Shown piece by piece: positions 43,610-59,166 of a stretch of DNA of 64,000 nucleotides (position 1 is the stretch's first letter; every line of letters starts with the position of its first letter). Made by a program: the position numbers and the translations under genes. The stretch lies in the NCBI RefSeq assembly GCF_037975245.1, contig NC_092578.1, forward strand, positions 12,444,321-12,508,320, in the 5' to 3' direction. The stretch is from Apostichopus japonicus. Its lineage: Eukaryota; Echinodermata; Holothuroidea; Aspidochirotida; Stichopodidae. A model generated the notes under the pieces. It ran no database searches, had not been told where the DNA came from, and was given only the letters and a program-made list of their open reading frames with translations.

Positions 43610-44340
43610 ATGTCACGTTAGGCCCAACCTAAGCTAGTGTAATATTGTGACGAGCCCGCTTCCTCCGATAGTTAAACTATATCAGGACTCGCGATAGAAA
43701 GGTACTGGGATATCTTGATGCCGTATTTATGCTTCTTCAGGAGATGTCTCGAACGGGCGAAAACAATGAGTTCACAGAAAAACAATTTGACGAGATAGGA
43801 TTTGATTTAATGATTCGGTATAATTTCTTCTCTGTCGATTCTCTTTACAAATAAAACTAAATTACAATGATTTGACTTGACTTGACTCCGTCAATTACGC
43901 AATTAGAGGGAGTGATGAACTTTCGGCGGAGTGATAAACTTTGGGCCTCCTTTTCCTTTTATACCTTACTTCTATAAAATCCCACTGCGCACAATCAGTA
44001 GGCAGCCAATAACTTGACCATCCTGTATTAACTTAACGATATAAAAATAAGTGCGCTGGCACTGATCTGCCCTGATTGGTTGGGAGTTTGGAAGTCCATC
44101 CCCTTTCTATGGAAACTTCCATACCACGTGAGAGAACCTTCTCGAATGTTCCACAGACATAATGGAATCTATTTTGGGAAAAGGCCCTGTACCAAGATTC
44201 AATAAGATAGTTAAAAACTTCTCGTGGGAAAACTGAATCCATGACCTAGATAAATACATAAGAGGCCTGTAAGGTGTCTCGATGGAGTTTTTCTGTAACA
44301 TCAAAGAGATGGTATCACTATTTCATAACACTAGGCATAT
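43610..44340 (-). mobile_element. Possible solo LTR
   Basis: On the minus strand GGTATAAAAGG (about 43960) looks like a TATA box. AT-rich sequence with AATTTAGTTTTATTTG follows about 110 nt downstream, and the block ends near TGTGACGAGCCCGC / TGTCACGTTAGGCC. The layout resembles an LTR, but the ends and target duplication were not resolved and it does not match the gypsy LTR at 8681. Confidence 0.2.
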
Positions 44341-46255
44341 GCCCATAGGCAATTAATCAATATTAGTACTAATGAGGCCTAAAGTTAAGCATAGGCTAAC
44401 TGTAAGTGTAATTTGTAAGCGTTATTGTTAGGCGTACAGTAGGCTAGGCCTAAGCAAGTAATAGTAACATTAACATTACACATACTATGACCTAGGTCTA
44501 AAGTTAGGACCTAAATAAGGATTCCACTCGTGAAAGATGTAAACGAGATTAAGTCAACGGACTTTCGAAATCTATTTAATTTTCGATTGCTTTGCTTCGT
44601 CAGCAATTAAAATTTACCTGGTGTAGGCTATGTTCGTTTTCAGACAGCGCTTAAAAATTAGCCTTCGGTAGGATATAGTCTAACACTTGAATGTCGCGTG
44701 GGTAAAGCAGCCCTGCTTTGCATGTGTACCAGTTCCACAACATGTAAGGTGCACAACAATGTGAATTCAGCACATCACGTTTTCATCGTTGTAAAAACGA
44801 AGTTAACGGACACAACAAATCGAGGGCGCACTATCTGATAATTGTCAGACGATATTTCGATATCATACGTTCAAAGGAATCAAAGATATATGTTTATTGG
44901 GATCTGTGATGCTCTTGAATCAATTTATTTATAACCAAGTCAGGGATCCCAGAAACTCTCTTGTGGAAGTAATTCAAGTCTCAACCATATAGGTCAGTAG
45001 AAGAAGATAAAATCTTTCAATGATATTATCCACTGCAGCTTTACTGACTTTCAAAAATATTGAATTCGTGCCATTTAGGATACAAAAAATTGACTCGGTG
45101 AAGTTGCTTTACTCTCATTTTGTTCCTCGATAGGATCGGCAAACGTTTGCGCCAAGGTGTAATTAACAGTTTAAATGTTCCTCGTATGTGGATTTATTTA
45201 CACTCAGTATAATAATGAAACCTGGGTCGTGTGATTGTCTATTGATTGATCGCGACGACAAAGACGAAGGGAGTGGTTCAAGTTTTGATACCTCTCTTAA
45301 AATCATTCTATATTATTTCATGGGCTTTAGCAACCCAGTGACGTAATCATGATACAGAAAGCAGATTTCTTCCATCTGGGAAAAGTTGAAGGGTATAAGG
45401 GAATGTGTACCCCTCTTGTTTGGTTCCCATGTGTCAATCTTTCCAAATCCTAACCCAACCGGAACATACTCGATTTGGGAAATATTCTATAGAATTAAAA
45501 TCCTTCCCATCATAAAAGTAGAGTCTATAGGAAACGTCTCATATCCGAACAACATAAACGCGAACAATTTTACAGCTTTACACTGCCAGTTTCTGTAGGG
45601 AAGTTGTATCCATAGTCAGTTTTATACTTATCCTAATTATGATCTCCGCGGTTTGAAGGAAGGATAAGAGGGATCAAAGTTGGGGGACTCGTGAGGACGG
45701 ACCTCCGTTCTGGAACTTTTGTAGCATTTTACCTAACATTAGGGTACATGGTAATGGTGAATGGTCTGGGATGCCGGCTCAACATTTGAATATAACGGGC
45801 ATACCAGCTTACTAGAAACCTGTTTGTATCACATTTCATTGGTTACATACTTGCACCATCATCAGAATACCTCGCCGATCCCAACTTCCCCACCCCCCCC
45901 CCCGGGTTCCGACACCAATGCAAGTAATAAATAACCCTTTCATCGAATACAGATAAAATCTTTCTTAAATTTAAAAAACACACACGAAAGAATTCTTGAA
46001 GGAAATGATCATGTTTGCATTTGGAATAAATAACAATAAATATATTTCACAAGGTTTAATTATATGAGTACATGAAGTATTACATATAGACTAAATAACG
46101 GTACACACTATTGCAAAGATAAATAAATTAGTATTTTCAGATTGGTTGAAAGAAGTAATTTCAAAGACGGTAAAGATCAAATCAGTGATCACAATGAGTG
46201 CATATTTATTCTATAAACTAAGTCTAAACTTCAAGGTTGTGATAATAAAGACAGC

Positions 46256-46287
<32 letters not shown>

Positions 46288-46993
46288 CCAAGCATCTCAT
46301 TACATAAACTCACTCACAACCCTAATGCGGAAAGAGTTTAATTTATCTATATACATACCCTGTGAAGGCTAATACTTTACCACTCACTATCATTATCATA
46401 AATATGTGCGAATAATCGACAGACGACACCACTACGTCCGAGTCCCATAGTGATTGTACCCTCATCCTAAATCATCCTCTTTAATTTAAATAAAAACCAT
46501 TGATACTCTATATTTTGTTTCTTGCTTTTTGGATATTTTGTTACCATAGAATAATGTTTACCATATACAGAATAATGTTTGCCGCTAATATTGTTTTAAA
46601 GACTTATGATTCTAATCTGCACCTGACATAATTTACAAGTGACTGAGTTCATCACAGCTGCATCCACGCGTAAGGTCTGTTTTATACTGTCTCGTCTTGT
46701 TTGCATAGTGAAGTGCTTTCATCAAACATGCGATCAGTGGTACGCCTATATACTTTCACCGCATTTGGACACTCGTGCTGGAAAGGCTTCAATTTTCAAC
46801 GTATTAAGCCCGACGACCAACTCGCCAACTTCTCAGTAGCTAACGTAGCCAACGTATCCGTTAACGAGCGATCATGTAATTTTGTAATTTTTAAGACACC
46901 AGTACCCAATATATATATATATGTAATTTATCACTCATTTTAGTATTTAATGATATTGCAAGAGAGAAGCAATTAAATTATGTTAACGGCGGC
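44341..46993. other. Non-coding, nothing recognised
   Basis: The upstream region of EFTUD2 may contain its promoter near 44.6-44.8 kb. Homopolymer C runs (45892-45904, 46261-46270) and a CA tract are present. No exons are supported. Confidence 0.3.
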
Positions 46994-47425
46994 CAGGGCC
47001 GTCTTAAGAGATCACCGGGCCCTGGGCCCGGCAATGGAGCGGGGCCCCTCAATCAAGTGAGTTCGAAAAAGTTGCGTGAAAAATTGACATCCTTGACAAT
47101 CGCTCAAGCATAAACATGCCTGCATTTACCACCCCTCCCTATGTCGCGCATAAAGCATAAAACTTTAGCTGAATAACATACATGATATATCTAAAACCTG
47201 AAATACATTATAGAAGAGTAATCTTCCAATATTTAATGTCAGACTCTCAACTGTTTCACCAACTCTCGTCACAAGTTGTGAAGTATCGAATTCAATCAGT
47301 CATAATGGCCTATTCAATAAGTTTTCCTCCCAGATTAAGACATGGGGTTACTACGATTGCGGGGCCCCTGACATCGCGGGGCCCTGGGCCAGGGCCCAGT
47401 GGGCCCATGCGTTAAAACGGCCCTG
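46994..47425. mobile_element. Non-autonomous TIR element (432 bp)
   Basis: CAGGGCCGTCTTAA at the left end mirrors TTAAAACGGCCCTG at the right end. GGGCCCnGGG words lie just inside both ends. TGTTAAC occurs next to each end, but six bases separate it from the left terminus, so a clean target duplication is not shown. The interior is AT-rich and non-coding. Confidence 0.65.
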
Positions 47426-47520
47426 TGTTAACCTATGTTTGAAGCCTCTTTCTCTTCTCTCATGACTCTTTTTTAACCCTTCCCGCCATTCTAGTCAAAA
47501 CTTGTACCTGACAATAATGT

Positions 47521-48270
47521 AGGTATACCGTGACAGAACACACTTGCTATATACTTGCAGTCTTATAATTTACCTTTGTGCATTAATTATTGGAAATATT
47601 TACTGGCTATCCGTGAATTTGAGAGAAATTTGATTCTTTTCAAACTATCTTAGATATAACTACTTGCAATATAAATGTTATTCTTTTGTCGTACTTTTCA
47701 CGATAACATTAATATCCATTTGGTTACATATATATACTGTGACAGAACACACTTGCTACCTGCAATCTTATAAATTAACTTTGTGCATTAATTATTGGAA
47801 ATATTTACTGGCTATCCGTGAATTTGAGAGAAATTTGATTCTTTTCAAACTATCTTAGATATAACTACTTGCAATATAAATGTTATTGTTTTGTCGTACT
47901 TTTCACGATAACATTAATATCCATTTGGTTACATATATATACTGTGACAGAACACACTTGCTACCTGCAATCTTATAAATTAACTTTGTGCATTAATTAT
48001 TGGAAATATTTACTGGCTATCCGTGAATTTGAGAGAAATTTGATTCTTTTCAAACTATCTTAGATATAACTACTTGCAATATAAATGTTATTGTTTTGTC
48101 GTACTTTTCACGATAACATTAATATCCATTTGGTTACATATATATACTGTGACAGAACACACTTGCTACCTGCAATCTTATAAATTAACTTTGTGCATTA
48201 ATTATTGGAAATATTTACTGGCTATCAGTGAGTTTGAGAGATTTTTTCTTCTTTCAAACTATCTTAAAAA
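47521..48270. repeat. 205-bp tandem array, about 3.7 copies
   Basis: Identical landmarks (for example ATATAAATGTTATtsTTTTGTC) recur at 205-bp spacing near 47664, 47869 and 48074. Units 2 and 3 are virtually identical, while the outer copies are diverged or partial. Repeated 64-codon frames within it are copies of one chance ORF. Confidence 0.95.
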
Positions 48271-48545
48271 TAACTACTTTACTTTACAACATAATAGCAT
48301 TATAAGTAACATATTCATTAACTATAAGTGCGTTAAATACGCAGTCAATTTAAATTCGGTTACAAGTTTATACAAGGCGATAGCAGAAGCGATGTGAGGA
48401 AGATATATTTAATTTCGTATGTAACATCGTCTATAAGAGAATAGATCTTAACATGCCATTTTGCGAATAACAACCTCAATGTTCTCACTGTATCCATCCA
48501 TTCCTGCGTCCATCACATAAAAGCGACCTACACATTTGTACGTAT

Positions 48546-51500
48546 TTAATGAACCGACACAACATGCGGATGATGCTGGCTACTGCTGGTGATGCTTTCA
48601 TATGAGGGAGGCTCATCGTAAACTGCGTCTGTGATGATAACGGTAGGAAACCCTGGGGCTGGGGGAGCATGGTAATGGTTCCCCAAACCAGTGTGGTATG
48701 ACAAGTTTGCTCCTGGTGCTGCACCTTCCGGATATGTGGGGAGTGGTGGACGAGGATTTGGTGGGTTGCCATAGCCTTCTGTTGGTCCTGTGGAGGAGTT
48801 TGATGAGATGAAATCATTTCTTTGAGAGAAAGGTCTCCCAGATGCATCTGTCGAGAAGAGAAAAGAGCAAACGCAATCATTATCGGGGTAACAATTATTC
48901 ATATTGGATGAAAATAGGTACAAAATAATGTTGATATGTTTTAGACCATTCAAGATCACTGCTATCACTGCAGGTTGTATTTTTATAACACTTTTATTTG
49001 TGAGAAATGACCCTTTAAACAGCTGAGTTTCATCAAAAAAAAAAGGTGACTGGACTAAATAGTCAAATACACCAATATTAGATCAGTTCCTCAGTTACAG
49101 CACAAACCTCTATGGGAATACACAAGACTGGTAAAATATGTATAGTACAAATATGAAGTTAAAAGAACATGTTTGGGTTAAGTTCTTATTATCTACAACA
49201 AAATGAATTCGGTTTAACATGAACTTGTAAGCCTGCACTAGGGAGCCAGTGCCACTTAGCCGTAAAGGAGCATGTCAGAGATATAGCTCATTTGAACGGT
49301 GAAATCATCTTGAAATTCAGAACATTACCTGCATTAAAGCCTTCTTTTTTTTCTTTGTGGAATATAAAATATTATTTATTATTTTAGGTTTACAGTCTTG
49401 TTCAGGGCCAAGGCCCTCTCACACTACTTTACAATATAAAGATTATCACTTTGACTGAAGTATTCTTTAGAAATGATATTGTATTTTGAGTACTACGAAC
49501 ACGAATGGGATAGTGCAAAAGCATGAATAAAGTAATTAGCATTAGTTGTAATAATTTCTACAGAATTAGCATTTACCTATAAAGGTTTACCGATAGCATG
49601 AGCATATTATTATGTCTTGACAAGTAAACCTATAAGAGTCATGTGACTTATGTTTAATTGGGGAGTGCTGATTGCTGAGTCATGATTAACTATTTAATCA
49701 TAACATATCGATTTTCTCTCTTTATATGCAAGCCAACAAATTAATAATTTGGCGTCGTTTTTAAAACATTGATAACCTAAACAGAAAGTTATTATTGATC
49801 AAAGCCAATGTATGTTGGAACCGTGAACTCATTCTTTTTTTTTTTAAGGAAAAGTCGCCCAGGAAATAACCTGTGCACGAAAACCAAAACTACCGAACGA
49901 CTGATCCGCTCTCAACCCAGTCCCCTTGCATCGGGACTGTGACTATGTGATCATCGTCAGGTGTGCATCGCCATTCCCCTCGAAAGGGAACAGATACTAC
50001 ACATGATCTTAGCCAAAAGGCCGTGAACTCAATCTACGACTATGACCCACAATGCACTGTTCTAGGTCCGATCCCTGATCTACCCATTAATGCCAGTACA
50101 ATACAGTACGGTTTTATCCTTGACCCGCGGTTGAGACTCACCTGTGACCATGATATTACTGGCGCTGTAGCTAGGAGGGTAGATCGCCCAAACATTCGGC
50201 ATTACTGATGATGGGTGCATAATGGTATTCTGTTGTCCATGATGAGGCATACGTGACGTCACAGTCACGTGACGAACATTACCACGTTTCTTGCAGTATT
50301 TACCACTTATTAGAGAACAGATCAAGATGCCAGTCAGAACGAAAAACCTGTTTGAGGGAAAAATAAGAAATGTTATACATTTCATACATTAGATTAAATA
50401 TCATATAGGAACAGTTAGAGAATGAAACGAGAGGACGGGGGGGGGGGGGGGAGGGTGGATGTAGAGTTTCGATTAATGCCAACACCGATACTGATGGTGT
50501 CGACTCAATATAGAGACAATATCGAGACTATCTTGCACTTGCAAATGTGTTGTGGGAAAAAACCAAGCAAACCCTTTTCCACCCCCAGTATTTTCCAACC
50601 ACAGGAACATAATTTGAAAGTTTAATATCCTCGGTTATTACCATTCATTTGTTTTTCTAATTCGAAGCTATGTTTCATAACATTAATGTTCCATGTTACC
50701 AGTCCCCCACGTTCTCTAATCCTGCAATCTTGTGAGGTTAAGTACAATCCCAGCTATACAATTCGAGTATATACTACCGATCTGGTATTTACGTGTATAC
50801 ATACCAGCAATACCATAGCTGAGGAAGATGGTATCCATTATTGACGTAACAACACTGGTCGACCTCACAACAGTACTGCTCCGCACGGCATCTGTGAAAG
50901 AGAAACATCTTTAAAAATGAGCTTGAGTCCTTTATTGAGATACCGGCCTTTGTGTGATATCACTAGACTGGTATAGCTAGCTGCAAATATGCCGTCGTAG
51001 GTCGACAAAGCCAATCAAGTCTCCTCGTCATAATGCTAAAAAAAATTGAATAATAAATAACAAAGTTACAAACAGTATCACTAAGCCGAGCTCAGGATGT
51101 TGCCAGGGGCACAATTTAAAATTACACATAGTCCCTCATACTCGAGGCTATGATTACCATCCCCAACCCCCACCCCTCCCACGCCCCGCATCCTGCGATA
51201 TATGTAGTTTTAATTTATGCGTGAAACGTGTGCCAAAATGGGGCCCTTCTAAAATATAGAAAGTAATTTTTTTTTTAGGATTTTCGCATACAGGATTGGG
51301 TCACATGGCCTTGTGCTGTGTGCCTTTCCCTCTCTCAGCTCCTCCGCCCATATTTAAGGTTAACAACAGGTTTCGTGTAGAATATGGAAAAAAAGTAGTC
51401 TATTCATGTACGAAAATCACTTTCAAAATGAAGGATTTTAGTTTGTGAAAAGCGATAAAATGTTGGTAGCTTCTTGGAAATAATTATTTCAGATTACAAA

Positions 51501-52708
51501 ATTTAAAAGAAAACTCTCTAAATTGTTCTAGAAATATAACTAATAACTGCTATAGTGAGCCGCTCGTGTTATTATCGGCTATTTTGCATTTCTCTGTAAC
51601 CATAGCGATGTGGGAGACCCTATCCCAGTCAGACGTTCTCTGTCAAACTGCGGTATGAGTAAAAATTCGGGAATTGTTTTCAACTTGGACGATGCTAAGG
51701 CGATTTCGAATTTCGAGCAAATTCCAAATCCTCCCCCAATCCCCTCCCCTCCGAAAACAAACGTGACCCTTGGAAACACAACCAAACATGTGACTTAATA
51801 TTTAGCGTAATATACTTACATATAGTAAGTCTCCATACTTTCATCGCCATCTTTAATTGCACAGTGTAAAGCCATATAGAAATCTAAGATGAAAATTATA
51901 AATCATAAACAAAAAATTTCGAAACATCTCAAATTCGTAGAGTGGGTCAGTTTCAATTATTGGAATGGTACGTTTCAAATCACGCTGCGACCCCCTCCCC
52001 CTACCCCACCCCTATATTGCCCTCACATCGGTGTGTCACTCAGAATGTTTCATCCACCACGAATTTTATGTAACAATATCCGACACATATGTAAACCATT
52101 ACAATACCTTAAAATCGTTTGTAGCAAAGCCCAGCCATTTCTACTCTATAGATTTATTAATCAAATTATACTACAAATGGTACAACAACATAAGAAAAGC
52201 AAATGCCTAAGAAAATCCAATTATAACTACTTAGTTTGAGAAATAATGATAATTACAACTAATAAGTAAGCCTATGCTGCTTTTATAATTTCCAGGATCG
52301 AAATATATTATATTCTTAAGGCTCAACATGATTCTCACCGTTCTTATATAGCCTACATATATATATATATATGTATAGGCAGGCTAAACAGCTGGCTTTT
52401 TAGCGTTTTCTCCGCGTATGAGTAGCCAAAAAATAAATAAAAATGTCCGTGCAAAATCACTACAAATATATGATCGATAAGAATGATCTCATTCAAAGAA
52501 TGAAGATCTGAACTGCAAGAGGTGTTTGATCCAAATCTAGTGTATAATCCAAATCGCGTATCGCTGTTATAGGCAGCATTGTTTCGTAATTAAATGTGTA
52601 CGCACGTTTATTCCTAGATTCACAACGTGAATGTTAATCTCAGTTACCTGACGTAGATATTATTGTACAACTACAAATCAAACCTCTGAAAATTATCATT
52701 TGTTCCAT
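48546..52708 (-). CDS. VOPP1/WBP1-like single-pass membrane protein, 239 aa, 5 coding exons
   Basis: Exons: 52648-52708, 51820-51883, 50805-50891, 50142-50347 and 48546-48847. All junctions are GT-AG and phase-consistent, totalling 720 nt. The product has a short hydrophobic N-terminus (possible signal peptide, residues 4-17). A Cys-rich ectodomain follows (TYYICR, YCCEVDQCCY, residues 39-57), then LWYCWFFVLTGILICSLISG as the membrane segment (67-86) and a basic stop-transfer. The cytosolic tail is Pro-rich with two PPSY motifs (128-131, 219-222). The TYYIC...CC...CC...LWYxWF pattern matches VOPP1, with WBP1/WBP1L as relatives. These proteins bind WW-domain proteins such as NEDD4-type ligases or WWOX at endolysosomal membranes. 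Exon 1 is the least certain part. A U2-derived retroposon sits in the last intron. Confidence 0.85.
48960..49190 (+). repeat. Uncharacterised dispersed repeat, copy 2
   Basis: This is the counterpart of 6060-6330, same orientation. It lies in the last intron of the VOPP1-like gene, and an A10 run near 49037 interrupts it. Confidence 0.5.
49832..50020 (-). mobile_element. U2-snRNA-headed retroposon with poly(A) and 11-bp target duplication
   Basis: The minus-strand 5' end reads GGCCTTTTGGCTAAGATCA then TGTGTAGTATCTGTTC. This equals U2 snRNA from about nt 11 to 46 with one change, and includes the branch-point-recognition GUAGUA. After that the sequence is not U2: about 140 bp of unknown body ends in TTTTCC and a T/A-rich tail (A12 on the minus strand). 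Perfect 11-bp direct repeats CCGTGAACTCA flank it (49821-49831 and 50021-50031), so it moved by target-primed reverse transcription. It is non-coding and not a functional U2 gene. Confidence 0.88.
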
Positions 52709-53101
52709 AACCAAACGAGATCAGGCACTTTTATAAAAAGGAGTTGCAACGCCGCTGTTGCTATGGTGACATGATGGGTGTTCATATAGACATAATCACC
52801 GAAGTCAATTTATAGTCCATTTACGATTGCTTCTTCTACTTTCAGAGATTATTAGAAGATGTACGCGATGAGAATAAGAACATAATTGCGTGCAGAAGAG
52901 GTGAATGTACAGGACTCGCCAGGAATAGCTGGCTATAGGCTAGTTGTTATTGCTAATTGTTCAATCCATAGTGAAACACATTTCTCGTTTGACTCTAGTG
53001 ATCCACTCGTTTGTCCTCAACAATTTGAAGGGGTTTTTGCACAGAAGAACGCTTTGCTTTGTCATTTCCCGCAGAATGATGCAATGAAGTACTCTGAGTA
53101 T
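52709..53101. other. Upstream of the VOPP1-like gene
   Basis: A TATAAAA on the minus strand at 52729-52735 lies only 21 nt before the proposed ATG. That is too close to serve a transcript including this ATG, unless initiation is unusual or translation starts at the in-frame Met three codons later. No other element was recognised. Confidence 0.35.
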
Positions 53102-55977
<2,876 letters not shown>

Positions 55978-56133
55978 ATGTCACAATTCTGTGTTGTTGG
56001 AGGTTGCAGTCATACTTCATCCAACAAAAGCATCAGCTTTTTTAGATTTCCGAGTAAAAAAACCGACGTAAAACGCCGCAGACTTTGGATCAATTTTTTG
56101 AGATCCACGCGGAAAGATTTTTCAGCACCCGGA
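55978..56133 (+). CDS. THAP-domain protein, first coding exon (partial)
   Basis: Translation from the ATG at 55978 gives a THAP zinc-finger start. Cys5 and Cys10 (FCVVGGC) form the first half of the C2CH zinc site. FFRFP (21-25) follows, then basic KRRRLW with the invariant Trp37, and DFSAP (47-51). The second half (CxxH and the AVPTIF-like end) is not contiguous. The frame continues to 56223 without it, so a splice near GGA|GTATCT at 56133 is likely but weak. THAP proteins are sequence-specific DNA binders, and some are domesticated P-element transposases. No later exon was found. Confidence 0.7.
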
Positions 56134-59100
56134 GTATCTCATGCCCATGAGTCCACATGCATGACCCTGCTTCTGTGTATGCTGCAAATGTCTCATTCTG
56201 TGAAAATTATATACTGTCGATAGCTGTGTCGGACCATGGTCGGACATAGCTAATGTGAAATTGACCGTAAACACGCCCTGGACGTCCTTACATGTAACAT
56301 AATATCACGCAATTGACAGTAATATATTTACTGTAAGAGATGACCGTATATATATACCGTGCCAAGGGTATAGCATTGTTAGTACATGTACGGTAGTTAG
56401 TTACAACACTCGCCGGCCATGTTAGGATTTATCTATTTCATTTGTTGTATTCCAGTATCGTGAGTTCGTGATACATGTGTAATATTGCTAAATTTGTTTA
56501 TTGACAGGATACTTTTTCTGTGTTTGTATACTTTTGGATATTAAAACGAGTAAGTACTATGTAAGTATATTGTACCGTACGGACCTATTGACGCTACGCT
56601 ATGTAAAAGATGCATCCATTTGAGTGGAAATTTTGCTAATAAAATAAGCAATTTAACTAAAATTTCTGCTTATAATTGTCTTAAAACTTGTTGTTAACCT
56701 TCATGTGTTCTTGTTTTAAGCTAACAGCTTTTCAAACGCTCGAAATTGGAAGTCAAAAACAGTACAATTGTTCGCTATCTGTGTACAAACAGTGCCTATA
56801 TCAGCGTTTGATTTTCGCGGTATACAAACTTTGACGTCACACGGTGACCAGAGGCTCCTTTGGGTCAATCTCTGTTTTCAGACATTCCAGAGGTTCATGT
56901 CACGTGACTACCCAAAATGTCAATTTTCGTGGTCGTTTTTGATGGGTTATAGTAGGTTTTCGAAGATTATTTTTTACACATGTTGATTATGGGTATGTAA
57001 ACTCCTAAATTAATGGAAAATCGCAACAAAAAAAAATTGCCTCCATATTTGGTCTTTAACTCTTCTGGGAAGTTTTGAACTTACCCAGATAGGAATGTTT
57101 ATTTTGGTAATGAAATGTTTTCTTGAAGAATATATGTTATGAGAGGCTTAGTGAAGTACCTTATGGGTGGTAGTATTTATAAAGTGTATGAGGGTGGCAG
57201 TTTAAACTGTTTTTTTTATATGATATTATAGTGTTTTATAGTGTGGCAGTAAAAAAACACTTTGCTGAAACTTGAAACTGAGTGACCAGTGTTTGTCACC
57301 ATGCTGTGAATACACATGTAACAAAATGGTTTTATTATAAACAGTATGTGTAATTGAATATGTTGAAACTCATCAGTGGTCTGTCAACATAAAGCAACGT
57401 TTACGGAAGAACGCCTCCTGACACACTAAAGCTTCCATCCGTTTTGAGACTACCGCCTTATATAGACAACGATCACAACAAGGAAGTTTGAATATGCAAA
57501 TCAGGAAGGTAAGCCGCACGCAATGGCACAACAGAAGTTGTTTACATTCTATTAAAACGTCTGATTACCCAAAGCACACATAACCTTTCAAGTATATCTG
57601 TACACCGTTACGCGAGTAGAAGGAAAACTGTCCTTTAATGCCACTCTCACTGGAAACCTGAAGATCCTGTATAATGTCCCATAGCTGTATCCTAAAGCAG
57701 GGATGTTGACTATACTTGGGCATATTAGTGGACAAGACACTCACAACTGTTGGTGGTAAACCATTATACTAGACTTATGTAAAGCACAGTTATAACGAAC
57801 ATTTATTAGGATTATCTTACAGGTTAGTTAAGCCTGAACGGGATGGATCCTCCCTCCCCCCTCTCCCCGCCCCCCCCCCACTTGTTCCGTCTCTTTCTAC
57901 CTAATGAATAATATATGTTGTTCTTGTTATTCGAACGTCCTGAACATTTCATAGTCATGCCACTCCCCACCTTTTCTTAATATGCTAACTCTTATCGACA
58001 TAAACTGTGGCAGCAAGGAAGTTGTAGGTCGTATCAAAGGAAGGTGTGTATACGCACTGTAGATACAACGGACACTTCTTAAACTGACATGTCTCCCTCT
58101 ATTTTCTGACGCTATTCAACATTGTGTGAAAAAGGTTAATTTCCAAGTTTAAAAAAGAATAATTAACACAGTACATTTATGTTTCTTTTTTTAGTAGTTA
58201 TAAAGCAGGATAGTAAAATTACTGTGACTGCACTCTCTATACAGATGTTGTGTCGTACACTGTGCTAAAACTAACCGGGCGAGGGGTGCGAACAAGTGTG
58301 GACCTACTGGGAAGGTGTTCATTGCCTCACAAGTGAAAAAAAATGACTTTGTTTATTTATATTTCCAGTATAAGTTGAGAGATACGAATTTCTTACATAA
58401 TTCCGGCATTGCAACGTATATATGTAGATTTGTTATCTTCATGTCCAACTTGCTTCTTATATGTGATGTTAGTTTATGAAGAGGACGGACAAATGGGCAC
58501 CAACGTGGGCAACATAGACCTCTCATTTCAGTTCTTCCATTTTTGGGCGGTTGAAGGAAGTTTGCAATCCTATATGGCTAGTATGTAGCGGTTCCCTTTA
58601 TAATGAGCTTTGCAAACTATAATGAAAGGACGGTTCCTTTGCAACGTTTAAAAAGGTGTAAAACGCAATTGCAAAAGTAAAAATAAGAAATGAAAAAAAA
58701 AAGCGATACTCCCTGTACGAACCCGGAACATTGGTGCTTATATCAAAGTGTGACATCAGAACGATGTATTTAACGTGGCAAGAGAGAATCGTTTTCGTTT
58801 GCCCATCCCTTTTACACAGAAAAACTTTTTGTCTGCATGGTTACTTTGATTCCGATATAGCGCTTATTGTATCCTGTAACCGGATAACCAGGTTTCCTTT
58901 TTTTCAAATTTCACCTTCAATTTTGACCCTTACCATAACTCGTGAAGAGGATACGTGGAAGGATCAAACAGATAATTGGAAAGAAGTTTTTTATCTATAC
59001 CGACATAGAAACGTTATTTTTCAGTGAAATCAGGTTGAATGGTGAGACAAAAATCTCTCTGACGTCACCCGCCGAGGGTTTAACAAGCCATATCCGGCCT

Positions 59101-59166
59101 ACAGTACTGTAAAGACATCAAAGCCCACCTTCGGACGACTTAAAGGTCTGTTGTATTGACCCTAGC
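56134..59166. other. Non-coding or intronic, nothing recognised
   Basis: AT-rich sequence after the THAP exon, possibly its intron. A C-rich run lies at 57850-57880. I found no exon completing the THAP domain. Confidence 0.3.

Noticed and set aside
47664-48397. Three near-identical 64-107-codon plus-strand ORFs
   Set aside because: Copies of one chance frame in the 205-bp array, with no domain resemblance.
49832-50020. Functional U2 snRNA gene
   Set aside because: The 5' end is missing, the sequence leaves U2 after about nt 46, no Sm site is visible, and it has an A-tail with target duplications.
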